Shown: one piece after another, positions 46,176-54,457 of the stretch
Numbering within the stretch: position 1 is the first letter of the stretch
How the letters are laid out: every line of letters starts with the position of its first letter
NCBI RefSeq assembly: GCF_017349295.1
Contig: NZ_JAFMPK010000047.1
Location: 396,699-460,698, forward strand
DNA from: Myceligenerans salitolerans
Lineage (GTDB): Bacteria; Actinomycetota; Actinomycetes; Actinomycetales; Cellulomonadaceae
Direction of reading: 5' to 3'
DNA length: 64,000 nucleotides
The notes under the pieces: generated by a model
What the model saw: only the letters and a program-made list of their open reading frames with translations
What the model was told of the DNA's origin: nothing
Databases searched by the model: none
Program-made: the position numbers and the translations under genes

Positions 46176-47858
46176 ATGCCGGACGACTCCGGCCCGCAGG
46201 CACCGTCCGGCGACGGGACACCTGATCGGGCGGACCGGCCGGGCCCGGGCCGTCCTGGCCCTCCGGTGAGGACCGTCGACGCGGTGGTCGTCGGCGCGGG
46301 GCCCAACGGGCTGGTCGCGGCGAACGCGCTCGTGGACGCGGGCTGGGACGTCCTCGTGCTGGAGGAGCAGGACTCCCTCGGCGGCGCCGTGCGGACGGCC
46401 GAGGTGGCCGCACCGGAGTTCCGGACCGACCTGTTCTCCGCGTTCTACCCTCTCGCGGCGGCCTCCCCGGTGATCCGCGGCCTGCACCTGGAGGATCACG
46501 GACTCGCCTGGTCACGGGCGCCGTCGGTGCTCGCCCACGTCCTGGACGACGGCGCGGCCGCCGTGCTGCGCACCGCACCGGAGGACACGGCCGCGGACCT
46601 CGAGACGGAGGCCCCGGGGGACGGCGACGCGTGGCTCCGGATGTTCGCCGGCTGGACCCGGGTTCGCGAACCACTGCTCGACGCGCTGTTCAGCCCGCTG
46701 CCCGCCGCAGGCCCGGCACTGCGGCTGCTGCGCCGGGCGGGGGCCGCGGGAGCGCTGGACCTCGCCCGTCTCGCGGTGACGCCCGTGCGCCGCCTCGCCG
46801 ACGAGAACTTTCGCGGCGCGGGCGGCGGACTCCTGCTCACCGGCAACGCCATGCACGCCGATGTCCCGCCGGACGCGGCCGGGAGCGGTCTGTTCGGCTG
46901 GCTGCTCACCATGCTCGGCCAGGACGTCGGGTTTCCCGTGCCGGTGGGCGGAGCCGGCTCCCTTGCGAACGCGCTGGCCGCGCGAGTGCGCGCAGGAGGC
47001 GGGGAGGTCCGCACCGGAACGCGTGTCGAGCGAGTGGTGGTGGCGGGCCGGCGCGCGGTCGGTGTCAGAACGGCCCACGGTGACCATGTCCGTGCCCGGC
47101 GTGCGGTGCTCGCCGACGTCAGTGCGCCCGCCCTGTACCGGGATCTCGTCGGGACGGCGCACCTGCCGCCGCGTTTCGTGCGAGACCTCGACCGGTTCCA
47201 GTGGGACCATCCGACCTTCAAGATCAACTGGGCGCTCGACCGCCCGTTCGCGTGGGCGGCCGGCGAGGCGCGGGGGGCCGGGACGGTTCATCTCGGCGTG
47301 GACGGACCCGGCTTCGTCGACGTCGCCGCCGCGCTGTCCAAGAACGAGATTCCGGACCGGCCCTTCCTGGTCCTCGGGCAGATGACGACGTCGGACCCGA
47401 CACGCTCGCCCCGCGGCACGGAGTCCGCGTGGGCCTACACCCACGTGCCCCACGGCATCGAGTGGACCGCCGGCGCCGTGGCACGGCAACGAGACCGCAT
47501 GGAGGACGCCCTCGACCGGGTCGCGCCCGGCTTCCGGGACGCCGTGGCCGGCCGGTCCGTGCAGAGTCCGGCGGACCTCCAGGCGGCGGACGCCAACCTG
47601 GTCGGAGGCGCGATCAACGGCGGGACGTCGGCGATCCACCAGGAGCTGATGTTCCGGCCCACCACGGGACGCGGCCGGCCCGAGACGCCGGTCGAGCGCC
47701 TGTATCTCGCGAGCGCCTCGGCCCACCCCGGTGGAGGCGTGCACGGCGCGTGCGGCTGGAACGCCGCACGTGCCGCGCTCGCCGCGTCGAACCCGTGGGG
47801 CAAGCTTCCGCGGGCGCTCGCGCGCAGCGCGTGGGGGCGGCTGCTGAACGACGCCTGA
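46176..47858 (+). CDS. NAD(P)/FAD-dependent oxidoreductase, phytoene-desaturase-like
   Basis: A 560-residue flavoprotein. After about 30 disordered residues comes the FAD-binding motif V-V-V-G-A-G-P-N-G-L-V-A-A-N-A-L and then L-G-G-A-V-R-T. The central G-F-P-V-P-V-G-G-A-G-S-L-A-N-A-L and the C-terminal S-A-S-A-H-P-G-G-G-V-H-G-A-C-G-W-N-A-A-R are the CrtI/carotenoid-oxidase fold motifs. No crtE or crtB is nearby, so it is not simple carotenoid synthesis; it may oxidise the prenylated product of the neighbours. AAGGAGG precedes the ATG. Confidence 0.85.
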   Translation: MPDDSGPQAPSGDGTPDRADRPGPGRPGPPVRTVDAVVVGAGPNGLVAANALVDAGWDVLVLEEQDSLGGAVRTAEVAAPEFRTDLFSAFYPLAAASPVIRGLHLEDHGLAWSRAPSVLAHVLDDGAAAVLRTAPEDTAADLETEAPGDGDAWLRMFAGWTRVREPLLDALFSPLPAAGPALRLLRRAGAAGALDLARLAVTPVRRLADENFRGAGGGLLLTGNAMHADVPPDAAGSGLFGWLLTMLGQDVGFPVPVGGAGSLANALAARVRAGGGEVRTGTRVERVVVAGRRAVGVRTAHGDHVRARRAVLADVSAPALYRDLVGTAHLPPRFVRDLDRFQWDHPTFKINWALDRPFAWAAGEARGAGTVHLGVDGPGFVDVAAALSKNEIPDRPFLVLGQMTTSDPTRSPRGTESAWAYTHVPHGIEWTAGAVARQRDRMEDALDRVAPGFRDAVAGRSVQSPADLQAADANLVGGAINGGTSAIHQELMFRPTTGRGRPETPVERLYLASASAHPGGGVHGACGWNAARAALAASNPWGKLPRALARSAWGRLLNDA

Positions 47859-47898
47859 CGGCGTGCGGCCCTGCTCGACCCGAGGCGCACCCGTCGCA

Positions 47899-47960
47899 CG
47901 GGCGGTGGGCGGAGTCGTGCGGCGCAGCCGCAGCCGCGGGCGGTGGCCGGAGTCGTGCGG
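47899..47960. repeat. Pair of 24-bp direct repeats abutting the SRPBCC stop
   Basis: Two 24-bp copies (47899-47922 and 47937-47960), both containing GGAGTCGTGCGG, differ at one or two positions and are separated by 14 bp of GCAGCC repeats. Copy 2 ends exactly against the stop codon of the minus-strand SRPBCC gene. Confidence 0.75.
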
Positions 47961-48419
47961 TCAGTGCGACCGTGGCGTGGGAGCCCGGCGTTCCGCGAGG
48001 AGGGTCAGCCGGCGCAGGGTCTCGACGTTCCGCGGCCCGATCACCCCGGTGCGCAGCGGCCGCGGGACGAGCGTGCCGGGCCCCCTGTCGGCATCTTCCG
48101 TCACCCTCACCCGGCATCCGCTGCCCGACGGCGACGGCGCGACCTCGATCAGGACGCGTGCCTCGCCCGCGGGCCACCCTCTCGCCTGCAGTTCGATCGA
48201 GCGTTCCGGGTCCCACGCCCGAACGACGGTCTCGTCGTCGAGCAGCATGGGCCAGGCGCCGACGGAGTGGAGGATGCGCGTACCCGGCTCGGGCCAGGTC
48301 CTGTCGACCGCGCGGATCCGCGCCGTACCGACGACCCAGCTCGAGTACGACCAGCCGTCGGCGAGCACTTCCAGGACATCGCCGGGAGCGCACCGGGCGG
48401 CCCGTGTCACGGTCACCAT
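47961..48419 (-). CDS. SRPBCC family (polyketide cyclase/START-like) protein
   Basis: A 152-residue single-domain helix-grip protein. It has the N-terminal V-T-R-A-A-R-C-A-P-G-D-V-L-E-V-L-A-D-G-W-S-Y-S-S-W-V-V-G opening and the R-I-R-A-V-D-R-T-W-P-E-P-G-T-R-I strand pattern of this START-like family. Such proteins bind lipids, cyclise polyketides or act as stress binders; this branch, with a W-x-x-W-V-x-G motif, is common in actinobacteria and uncharacterised. Position next to the PKS cluster is suggestive only. It is divergent from the SDR gene. Confidence 0.8.
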   Translation of the reverse strand: MVTVTRAARCAPGDVLEVLADGWSYSSWVVGTARIRAVDRTWPEPGTRILHSVGAWPMLLDDETVVRAWDPERSIELQARGWPAGEARVLIEVAPSPSGSGCRVRVTEDADRGPGTLVPRPLRTGVIGPRNVETLRRLTLLAERRAPTPRSH

Positions 48420-48585
48420 TCGTTCACGGTAACGGAGCGCCGGGTACCGGCAACCCCGGCGCGCGAGGAGATCGGCGCAACGCCCGGTGGGGTCCGCCGC
48501 ACGCGGGATGCGGGTCGCACCCCTCTTGCCTAGAGTCGGCGGGAGAGCTTCGAGACGAGGAGCGAACCCGGAGAGGGAACGCCCG

Positions 48586-49467
48586 ATGAACGAGATCGCA
48601 CTCGTCACCGGCGGGTCCAGCGGCATCGGTCTCGCGATCGCGCGCGAGTTCGTGCGGCGAGGGCACGGCGTGCTGGTGGTGGCCGAACGCGGTGTGGACG
48701 AGGCCGTTCGACAGTTGCGCAAGAACACCGACGTGCCGGTGCTGGGCCTCCAGACCGACCTGGCCGTACCCGCCGGCGTCGAGGAGACCGCCGCCCGTGC
48801 GCGGCGTCTCGGGATACGCACGTTCGTCCTCAACGCGGGCGTGGGCGTCCACGGACCCTTCGCGCACTCGCCCCTCCGGGACGAGCTACGGCTCGTCGAC
48901 CTGAACGTTCGTTCCGTGGTGCACCTGGCGCACCTCGTCGTGCCGGGCCTGGTCGCGGGCGGCGACGGAAGGCTCCTGGTCACGTCGTCGATCGCCGCGG
49001 CCATGCCCGCACCGCTGTTCGGCACGTACGGCGCGTCGAAGGCGTTCCTGCGGTCGTTCGCCTGGTCGCTGCGCCACGAACTCGCCGGCACCGGCGTCAC
49101 CGTGACGACGGTGCTGCCCGCGGCGACGCGGACGCCGTTCTTCCGCGCGGCCGAGATGCAGCGTACGCATATCGGGCGGGCACCGAAGTCCAGGCCGGCG
49201 ATGGTGGCGCGCCGGGCGGTCGACGCCCTCCACGACGGACGGGCCGAGGTGGCTCCCGGTGTCCAGGCGCGGGCGATGGTCGCGATCGCCAGAGTGCTTC
49301 CCCAGTCCGTGCGCACGGCGTTCCACGGGTGGTTCTACGCGCCGGGAACACCGCCGCCCGCCGCGGACGCGAGCCGTACGGACACGTCCGTGGTGCGACT
49401 GGGCGCCGACGATGTGAGCCTGGACGCCCGGCCCCGCCGGAGAAGGAGGCCACCGTGCGAGCCATGA
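48586..49467 (+). CDS. Short-chain dehydrogenase/reductase
   Basis: A 293-residue classical SDR. The cofactor motif T-G-G-S-S-G-I-G is at 8-15, N-A-G at 83-85, the catalytic Ser at 134-135, and Y148-x-x-x-K152 (T-Y-G-A-S-K). The P-A-A-T-R-T-P-F-F and C-terminal variable region are typical of the DltE/YdfG-like group. The last 40 residues are low-complexity and Arg-rich; the gene end overlaps the next gene by 13 nt. GGAGAGG precedes the ATG. Substrate unknown. Confidence 0.88.
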   Translation: MNEIALVTGGSSGIGLAIAREFVRRGHGVLVVAERGVDEAVRQLRKNTDVPVLGLQTDLAVPAGVEETAARARRLGIRTFVLNAGVGVHGPFAHSPLRDELRLVDLNVRSVVHLAHLVVPGLVAGGDGRLLVTSSIAAAMPAPLFGTYGASKAFLRSFAWSLRHELAGTGVTVTTVLPAATRTPFFRAAEMQRTHIGRAPKSRPAMVARRAVDALHDGRAEVAPGVQARAMVAIARVLPQSVRTAFHGWFYAPGTPPPAADASRTDTSVVRLGADDVSLDARPRRRRRPPCEP

Positions 49468-50603
49468 CGTACCGCGGACCGTACGACATCCGCGTCGAGG
49501 AGAAGGACATACCGCGCATCGAACACCCGAACGACGCGATCGTCCGGGTCACGACGGCGGCCATCTGCGGGTCGGACCTGCATCTCTATCACGGTCTGAT
49601 GCCCGACACCCGCGTCGGTTCGACGTTCGGCCACGAGTTCGTCGGCGTGGTGCACGAGGTCGGTCCGTCGGTACGCGACCTCGCCGTCGGCGACCGCGTC
49701 ATGGTGCCCTTCAACATCTACTGCGGCACCTGCTTCTTCTGCGCGCGGGGCCTGTACTCGAACTGTCACAACGTGAACCCGAACGCCACCGCGGCGGGCG
49801 GGATCTACGGCTACTCCCACACCACCGGCGGCTACGACGGCGGACAGGCCGAGTACGTGCGCGTGCCGTTCGCCGACGTGGGACCGGCGATCGTGCCCGA
49901 CTGGATGGACGAGGAGGATGCCGTCCTGTGCACGGACGCGCTGGCCACCGGATACTTCGGCGCCCAGCTGGCCGACATCGCCGAAGGAGACGTCGTCGTC
50001 GTCTTCGGTGCCGGGCCCGTCGGCCTGTTCGCCGCCCGGTCGGCCTGGTTGATGGGAGCGGGTCGCGTCATCGTCGTCGACCACGTGGAGGACCGCCTGG
50101 CCAAGGCGCGCTCGTTCGCCCACGCCGAGACGTACGACTTCACGCGGCACAAGGACATCGTCGTCGAGCTGAAGCGCGCCACCGGCATGCTCGGAGCCGA
50201 CCGGGTGATCGACGCCGTCGGCGCCGAGGCCGACGGCAACCTGCTCCAGCACGTGACAGGCACCAGGCTCAAGCTCCAGGGAGGGTCCCCGATCGCCCTC
50301 AACTGGGCCATCGACACCGCCCGGAAGGGCGGCACCCTGTCGGTCATGGGGGTCTACGGCCCCGTCCCCACCGCCGTCCGGTTCGGCGACGCGATGAACA
50401 AGGGCCTCACCCTGCGCGCCAACCAGACACCGGTGAAGCGGCAGTGGCCCCGCCTGTTCGAGCACATGCGCAACGGATACCTCAAACCGAACGACGTCGT
50501 GACCCACCGCATCCCGCTGGAACACATCGCCGAGGGATACCACATGTTCTCCGCCAAGCTCGACGGCTGCATCAAACCGCTCGTCGTGCCGGGCACCGCC
50601 TGA
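49455..50603 (+). CDS. Zinc-dependent alcohol dehydrogenase (FdhA/threonine-DH-like)
   Basis: A 382-residue MDR enzyme. Catalytic zinc ligands are Cys38 (I-C-G-S-D-L-H), His60 and Glu61 (F-G-H-E-F-V-G); the structural zinc site has Cys90, Cys93, Cys96 and Cys104. The NAD fold has V-V-V-F-G-A-G-P-V-G-L-F-A. The insert near 105-125 (N-V-N-P-N-A-T-A-A-G-G-I-Y-G-Y-S-H) resembles glutathione-independent formaldehyde dehydrogenase-type members. GTG at 49455 was chosen: AAGGAGG lies 5 nt upstream. It is translationally linked to the SDR before and the small protein after it. Confidence 0.9.
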   Translation: MRAMTYRGPYDIRVEEKDIPRIEHPNDAIVRVTTAAICGSDLHLYHGLMPDTRVGSTFGHEFVGVVHEVGPSVRDLAVGDRVMVPFNIYCGTCFFCARGLYSNCHNVNPNATAAGGIYGYSHTTGGYDGGQAEYVRVPFADVGPAIVPDWMDEEDAVLCTDALATGYFGAQLADIAEGDVVVVFGAGPVGLFAARSAWLMGAGRVIVVDHVEDRLAKARSFAHAETYDFTRHKDIVVELKRATGMLGADRVIDAVGAEADGNLLQHVTGTRLKLQGGSPIALNWAIDTARKGGTLSVMGVYGPVPTAVRFGDAMNKGLTLRANQTPVKRQWPRLFEHMRNGYLKPNDVVTHRIPLEHIAEGYHMFSAKLDGCIKPLVVPGTA

Positions 50604-50615
50604 CGGGAGACGACC

Positions 50616-51170
50616 ATGCCGTACACGGCCGACAAGCCACCGCTGCCCGAGACACCGCAACAGCTGCGTGACCGTATCCCCGGCTGGGGCGCCGACCTGG
50701 ACCCCGCCGACCGGCCCGCCGTCCCTCGCGAGGTGCGCGACCCGGCGACGGGAGCGCACTGGGACCTGCCCGAGCAGCAGGAGGAACGCCGGCCGCGGGA
50801 ACGCTCCATCGAGCACGCCCGGCTGACGCCTGTCTTCGGGACCGCGGCGCCGACCCGAGGACTGTCGGGCGTGATCCGCCGGTTCTCCTACCGGCGCTTC
50901 GGCGAGGGCCGTACGGTCCGCTGGCTCCTGCTCATCGCGGCGGACCGGGTCGACGCCGTCGAGGGCCGTCTCACCTCGAGCCGCGGTTCCCGCGCCGAAG
51001 CCGCGGTGACCGGCACGGAGCCGCACCGGGGGCCGTCGAGCACACCGCGCCGCCCTCGTCCGCGCCGCAGTCCCCTCGGCCGCGCCCTGACCGTGGGGTC
51101 GTGGATCCTCGCCGGTGTGCTCGCCGGCAGAGCCGTGCGACGCATGGCCGGGCGGCGGGCGGGCCGCTGA
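50616..51170 (+). CDS. ADH-linked hypothetical protein
   Basis: A 184-residue protein of unknown function with two parts. The conserved N-terminus, Y-T-A-D-K-P-P-L-P-E-T and R-I-P-G-W-G-A-D-L-D-P-A-D-R-P-A-V-P-R-E, looks like a domain often found beside this dehydrogenase class. The basic Arg/Pro-rich C-terminus ends in a single hydrophobic stretch (V-G-S-W-I-L-A-G-V-L-A-G). A GGGAGACGACC ribosome site precedes the ATG, 12 nt after the dehydrogenase stop. Its stop is inside a tandem repeat. Confidence 0.7.
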   Translation: MPYTADKPPLPETPQQLRDRIPGWGADLDPADRPAVPREVRDPATGAHWDLPEQQEERRPRERSIEHARLTPVFGTAAPTRGLSGVIRRFSYRRFGEGRTVRWLLLIAADRVDAVEGRLTSSRGSRAEAAVTGTEPHRGPSSTPRRPRPRRSPLGRALTVGSWILAGVLAGRAVRRMAGRRAGR

Positions 51171-51226
51171 GCGCGCGGCGAGCGGGCCGCTGAGCGTGCG
51201 GCAAGCGGGCCGCGAGCATGCGGCGG
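51159..51226. repeat. Three tandem 22-23-bp repeats across the hypothetical gene stop
   Basis: Copies at 51159-51181, 51182-51204 and 51205-51226 share GCGGGCCGCTGAGC (the third copy lacks one base). The TGA stop of the upstream gene lies inside copy 1. The core GGCGAG...CCGCTGA also occurs in the pgl stop repeat. Confidence 0.8.
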
Positions 51227-51242
51227 GCGGGGCCGTGACGGC

Positions 51243-52223
51243 TCAGATGTCCAGCAGGTCCGGGCTCAGGCCCGACTCCGTGTCGGGGACCCCGAGCTCC
51301 GCGGCGCGCTTGTCCGCGGTCGAGAGGAGCCGGCGGATACGCCCGGCCACCGCGTCCTTGGACAGCTGCGGGTCCGCCAGCCGCCCCAGCTCCTCGAGAG
51401 AGGCCTGCTTGTGGGCCAGCCGCAGCTCACCCGCCTGCCTCAGGTGGTCCGGCACGTCGTCACCGAGGATCTCGAAGGCACGCTGCACACGCGCCCCGGC
51501 CGCGACCGCCGCCCGCGCGGAGCGGCGCAGGTTCGCGTCGTCGAAGTTGGCCAGGCGGTTCGCCGTGCCCCGCACCTCGCGCCGCGCGCGCCGCTCCTCC
51601 CACACCTTCAGCGTCTCGGAGGCGCCGATCCGGCGCAGCATCGTCGCGATCGCGTCGCCGTCCCGGACCACCACCCGGTCGACACCGCGCACCTCCCGCG
51701 ACTTCGCCGAGACACCGAGCCGCCGCGCGGCACCGACCAGCGCGAGGGCCGCCTCGGGCCCGGGGCTCGTGATCTCCAGCGACATGGACCGTCCCGGCTC
51801 CGTGAGCGAGCCGTGCGCCAGGAAGGCGCCCCGCCACACCGACTCGGCCTCCGCGACTCCCGACGACACGACCTCCGGCGCCAGGCCGCGCACCGGGCGG
51901 CCGCGCGCGTCGAGCAGGCCCGTCTGCCGGGCCAGCGACTCGCCGTCGCGCACCACCCGGACCACGAACCGCGACGACTTCCTGATGCCGCCCGCCTGGA
52001 CCACGATCAGCTCGCTGGTGTGCCCGTACAGTTCGTGGATCGCCTGACGCAGCCGCGTGGCGGCCGACTCGTTGTCGAGCTCCGCCTCGATCACCACGCG
52101 CCCGGAGATGATGTGCAGCCCACCGGAGAACCGCAGCGTCGCGGACACCTCGGCCTTGCGGCACGACGTCTTCGCCACCCGCACGCGTGCGAGCTCCTCC
52201 TTGACCTGTCCCGTGAGCGCCAT
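51243..52223 (-). CDS. whiA: DNA-binding regulator WhiA
   Basis: A 326-residue sporulation/cell-division regulator conserved in Gram-positive bacteria. The N-terminal LAGLIDADG-like domain (about 80-200, with [11 protein letters not shown]) is followed by the C-terminal helix-turn-helix ([19 protein letters not shown]). It starts [11 protein letters not shown]. It is the last gene of uvrC-rapZ-yvcK-whiA; gap, its usual neighbour, has been moved away. Confidence 0.96.
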   Translation of the reverse strand: MALTGQVKEELARVRVAKTSCRKAEVSATLRFSGGLHIISGRVVIEAELDNESAATRLRQAIHELYGHTSELIVVQAGGIRKSSRFVVRVVRDGESLARQTGLLDARGRPVRGLAPEVVSSGVAEAESVWRGAFLAHGSLTEPGRSMSLEITSPGPEAALALVGAARRLGVSAKSREVRGVDRVVVRDGDAIATMLRRIGASETLKVWEERRARREVRGTANRLANFDDANLRRSARAAVAAGARVQRAFEILGDDVPDHLRQAGELRLAHKQASLEELGRLADPQLSKDAVAGRIRRLLSTADKRAAELGVPDTESGLSPDLLDI

Positions 52224-52412
52224 GGCCGCCATCCTGCCACGGACTCCCCGTCTTGCCACGGGGAGAATCGCGGAGGAGCGAGTGAAATGTCCCGGCGTGT
52301 TGCCCGCCGCCGTCCCGGCCCGGCACGGGCGAGTGCGCCGGCGCCACGGGCCCCGAGCGCTCGCCTCCCGGCCGGACCGGCCCGCGACGTACCACTGGTC
52401 CCTCGCGGCGCG

Positions 52413-53399
52413 TCAGACGTCCCCGAAGACGTCCTCGAACACGTCCCGGTACGCCGCCGCCAGGCGCAGCGCGTCGTGCCGTGCGGTGCCGTCGCCGCGC
52501 CGCACCTGCCGCATCAGGAGCTTCGCGCCCATGCGTCCGGCGGCGTCGTGGAGGTCCGACACGTCCTCCACGGCTGACGGGTCCGCCACCACGGCATCGA
52601 TCCGCAGTCCCGGCGCGTGCTTGTGGAGCGCCTCCAGGTGGTCGACGGCGGTCAGTCCCGCGGTCTCCCCGCCGTCGGCCGACAGGTTGAGTGTGACGCA
52701 CCTGCGCGCCGTCGTCTCGTGCAGGGCCTGTGCCAGTTCCGGCACCAGCAGGTGGACCAGTACCGACGAGTACCAGGATCCCGGTCCCAGGACCACCCAG
52801 TCGGCCTCCAGGACCGCCTCGACCGCCTCGGGGCTGGCGGGCGGGTCCGAAGGGACGAGTCGCAGCTGTTCGATGCGTCCGTCCGTGACGGCGACGCGGC
52901 TCTGCCCCACCACGGTCTCGACCGCGGACCGCCCGGGAGCGGGCTCGTGTGGTTCGCGCCGTACGTCCGCCTCGACGACGAGCGGTACGGACGCCATCGG
53001 CAGGACACGTCCCCGGGCGCCGAGCAGCTTGCCCACCCAGTCGAGCCCGGCGACCGGGTCACCGAGGAGCTCCCACAGCGCCACGATGAGCAGGTTGCCC
53101 ACAGCGTGGTTGTCGAGGCCGCCGTCGGACCGGAACCGGTGCTGCAGCATCGCGCTCCACGTGCGGCCCCACTCGGAGTCGTCGCACAGCGCGGCGAGCG
53201 CCATGCGCAGATCCCCCGGGGGCAGGACCGAGAGCTCGTCGCGCAGCCGCCCGGACGACCCGCCGTCGTCGGCCACGGTGACGACGGCGGTGAGCCGGTC
53301 GGACATGAGCCGCAGGGCGGACAGCGTGGCCGACAGGCCGTGCCCTCCGCCGAGCGCCACGACGGCGGGGTTCTTGCTCCACTCTGGCCTCATCGGCAC
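52413..53399 (-). CDS. yvcK: YvcK/CofD-like gluconeogenesis factor
   Basis: A 328-residue CofD-fold protein that binds UDP-sugars and affects cell-wall and central metabolism. It has V-A-L-G-G-G-H-G-L-S-A-T-L at about 15-26, V-A-D-D-G-G-S-S-G-R-L-R, P-P-G-D-L-R-M-A-L and N-H-A-V-G-N-L. GTG at 53399 has a GGAGGGG site 7 nt upstream; ATG at 53393 is an alternative. Confidence 0.95.
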   Translation of the reverse strand: MPMRPEWSKNPAVVALGGGHGLSATLSALRLMSDRLTAVVTVADDGGSSGRLRDELSVLPPGDLRMALAALCDDSEWGRTWSAMLQHRFRSDGGLDNHAVGNLLIVALWELLGDPVAGLDWVGKLLGARGRVLPMASVPLVVEADVRREPHEPAPGRSAVETVVGQSRVAVTDGRIEQLRLVPSDPPASPEAVEAVLEADWVVLGPGSWYSSVLVHLLVPELAQALHETTARRCVTLNLSADGGETAGLTAVDHLEALHKHAPGLRIDAVVADPSAVEDVSDLHDAAGRMGAKLLMRQVRRGDGTARHDALRLAAAYRDVFEDVFGDV

Positions 53400-53496
53400 C
53401 TTCCTGCCCCTCCAGTGACATCTTCACGCGCTCGGCCACGCCGGGTACGTCCCGTACCCCGGTCCTTCTCCGAGCCCGTCGTCGACGTCGGCGCTC

Positions 53497-54429
53497 TCAC
53501 TCACGTCCGAGGTCGCGTGCCGAGACCCGCACGCGATGCCCGGCCGCGCGCAGGCGATCCGCGATGGCGTCCGCCATCGCGACCGAGCGGTGCTTGCCGC
53601 CCGTGCAGCCCACGGCGATCGTGGCGTAGCGCTTCTCCTCCTCGAGGTAGCCCGTGAGGACGGGTTCGAGGGCCGACGCGTACCGGTCGACGAACTCGAC
53701 CGCACCGGGCCGGGCGAGCACGTAGTCCCGTACCGGAGCATCGTGGCCGGTCAGGTGCCGCAACTCGGTGATCCAGTAGGGGTTGGCCAGGAACCGTACG
53801 TCCACCACGTGGTCCGCGTCCAGGGGTATGCCGTACTTGAAGCCGAACGAGAGCAGCGTGATGCGCAGCGTTTCCTGCGCGGGATCGGCGATGGACCGCC
53901 GGATCTCCCGGGAGAGGTCGTGCACGGACAGGTCGGAGGTGTCGATCGCGATGTCGGCACGTTCCTTGATGCTGGCCAGGAGCGAGCGCTCGGCCGTGAT
54001 GCCGTCGAGGATCCGCCCGTCACCCTGCAGCGGGTGCGGGCGGCGGACCTGCTCGAAACGCCGTACCAGTACCTCGTCCGACGCCTCGAGGAACAGGATG
54101 CGATAGGCGACGTCACGCTCGCTCATGTGCGCGAGCACCTTGTCGAGCTCGCTGAAGAACTCTCTGCCGCGCACGTCGACCACCGCCGCGACGGAGTCGA
54201 TCGTCGAGCCCTTGCTCATCAGGTCCACCAGCGGGACGAGCATCATCGGCGGCAGGTTGTCGACCACGTACCAGCCGAGATCCTCCACCACGGCCGCGGC
54301 GTGGGACCGCCCGGCGCCGGACATGCCCGTGATGATGAGGACCTCGGGCTGGGGATCTGCGGGGGCGGGGGCGTCCGCGTCGATCGCCGCGATGCCCGAC
54401 GGTGCGGTCGTCGGGGACGGTTCGTTCAT
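53497..54429 (-). CDS. rapZ: RNase adapter RapZ / nucleotide-binding protein
   Basis: A 310-residue P-loop protein of the RapZ/YvcJ family. The N-terminal ATP site is G-M-S-G-A-G-R-S at 35-42. Further family marks are L-P-P-M-M-L-V-P-L, V-R-G-R-E-F-F, R-R-P-H-P-L and the C-terminal G-C-T-G-G-K-H-R-S-V-A-M-A-D-A-I. In enteric bacteria it delivers sRNA GlmZ to RNase E; in actinobacteria the role is less clear. It lies between uvrC and yvcK in the conserved order. Confidence 0.94.
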   Translation of the reverse strand: MNEPSPTTAPSGIAAIDADAPAPADPQPEVLIITGMSGAGRSHAAAVVEDLGWYVVDNLPPMMLVPLVDLMSKGSTIDSVAAVVDVRGREFFSELDKVLAHMSERDVAYRILFLEASDEVLVRRFEQVRRPHPLQGDGRILDGITAERSLLASIKERADIAIDTSDLSVHDLSREIRRSIADPAQETLRITLLSFGFKYGIPLDADHVVDVRFLANPYWITELRHLTGHDAPVRDYVLARPGAVEFVDRYASALEPVLTGYLEEEKRYATIAVGCTGGKHRSVAMADAIADRLRAAGHRVRVSARDLGRE

Positions 54430-54457
54430 GTGTCCCAGCATGCCAGGCCCCGCGGGC

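Noticed and set aside
46176-47858. Carotenoid biosynthesis cluster
   Set aside because: Only a CrtI-like flavoprotein and a UbiA enzyme are present; crtE and crtB are absent, and the neighbours point to a polyketide-linked role.
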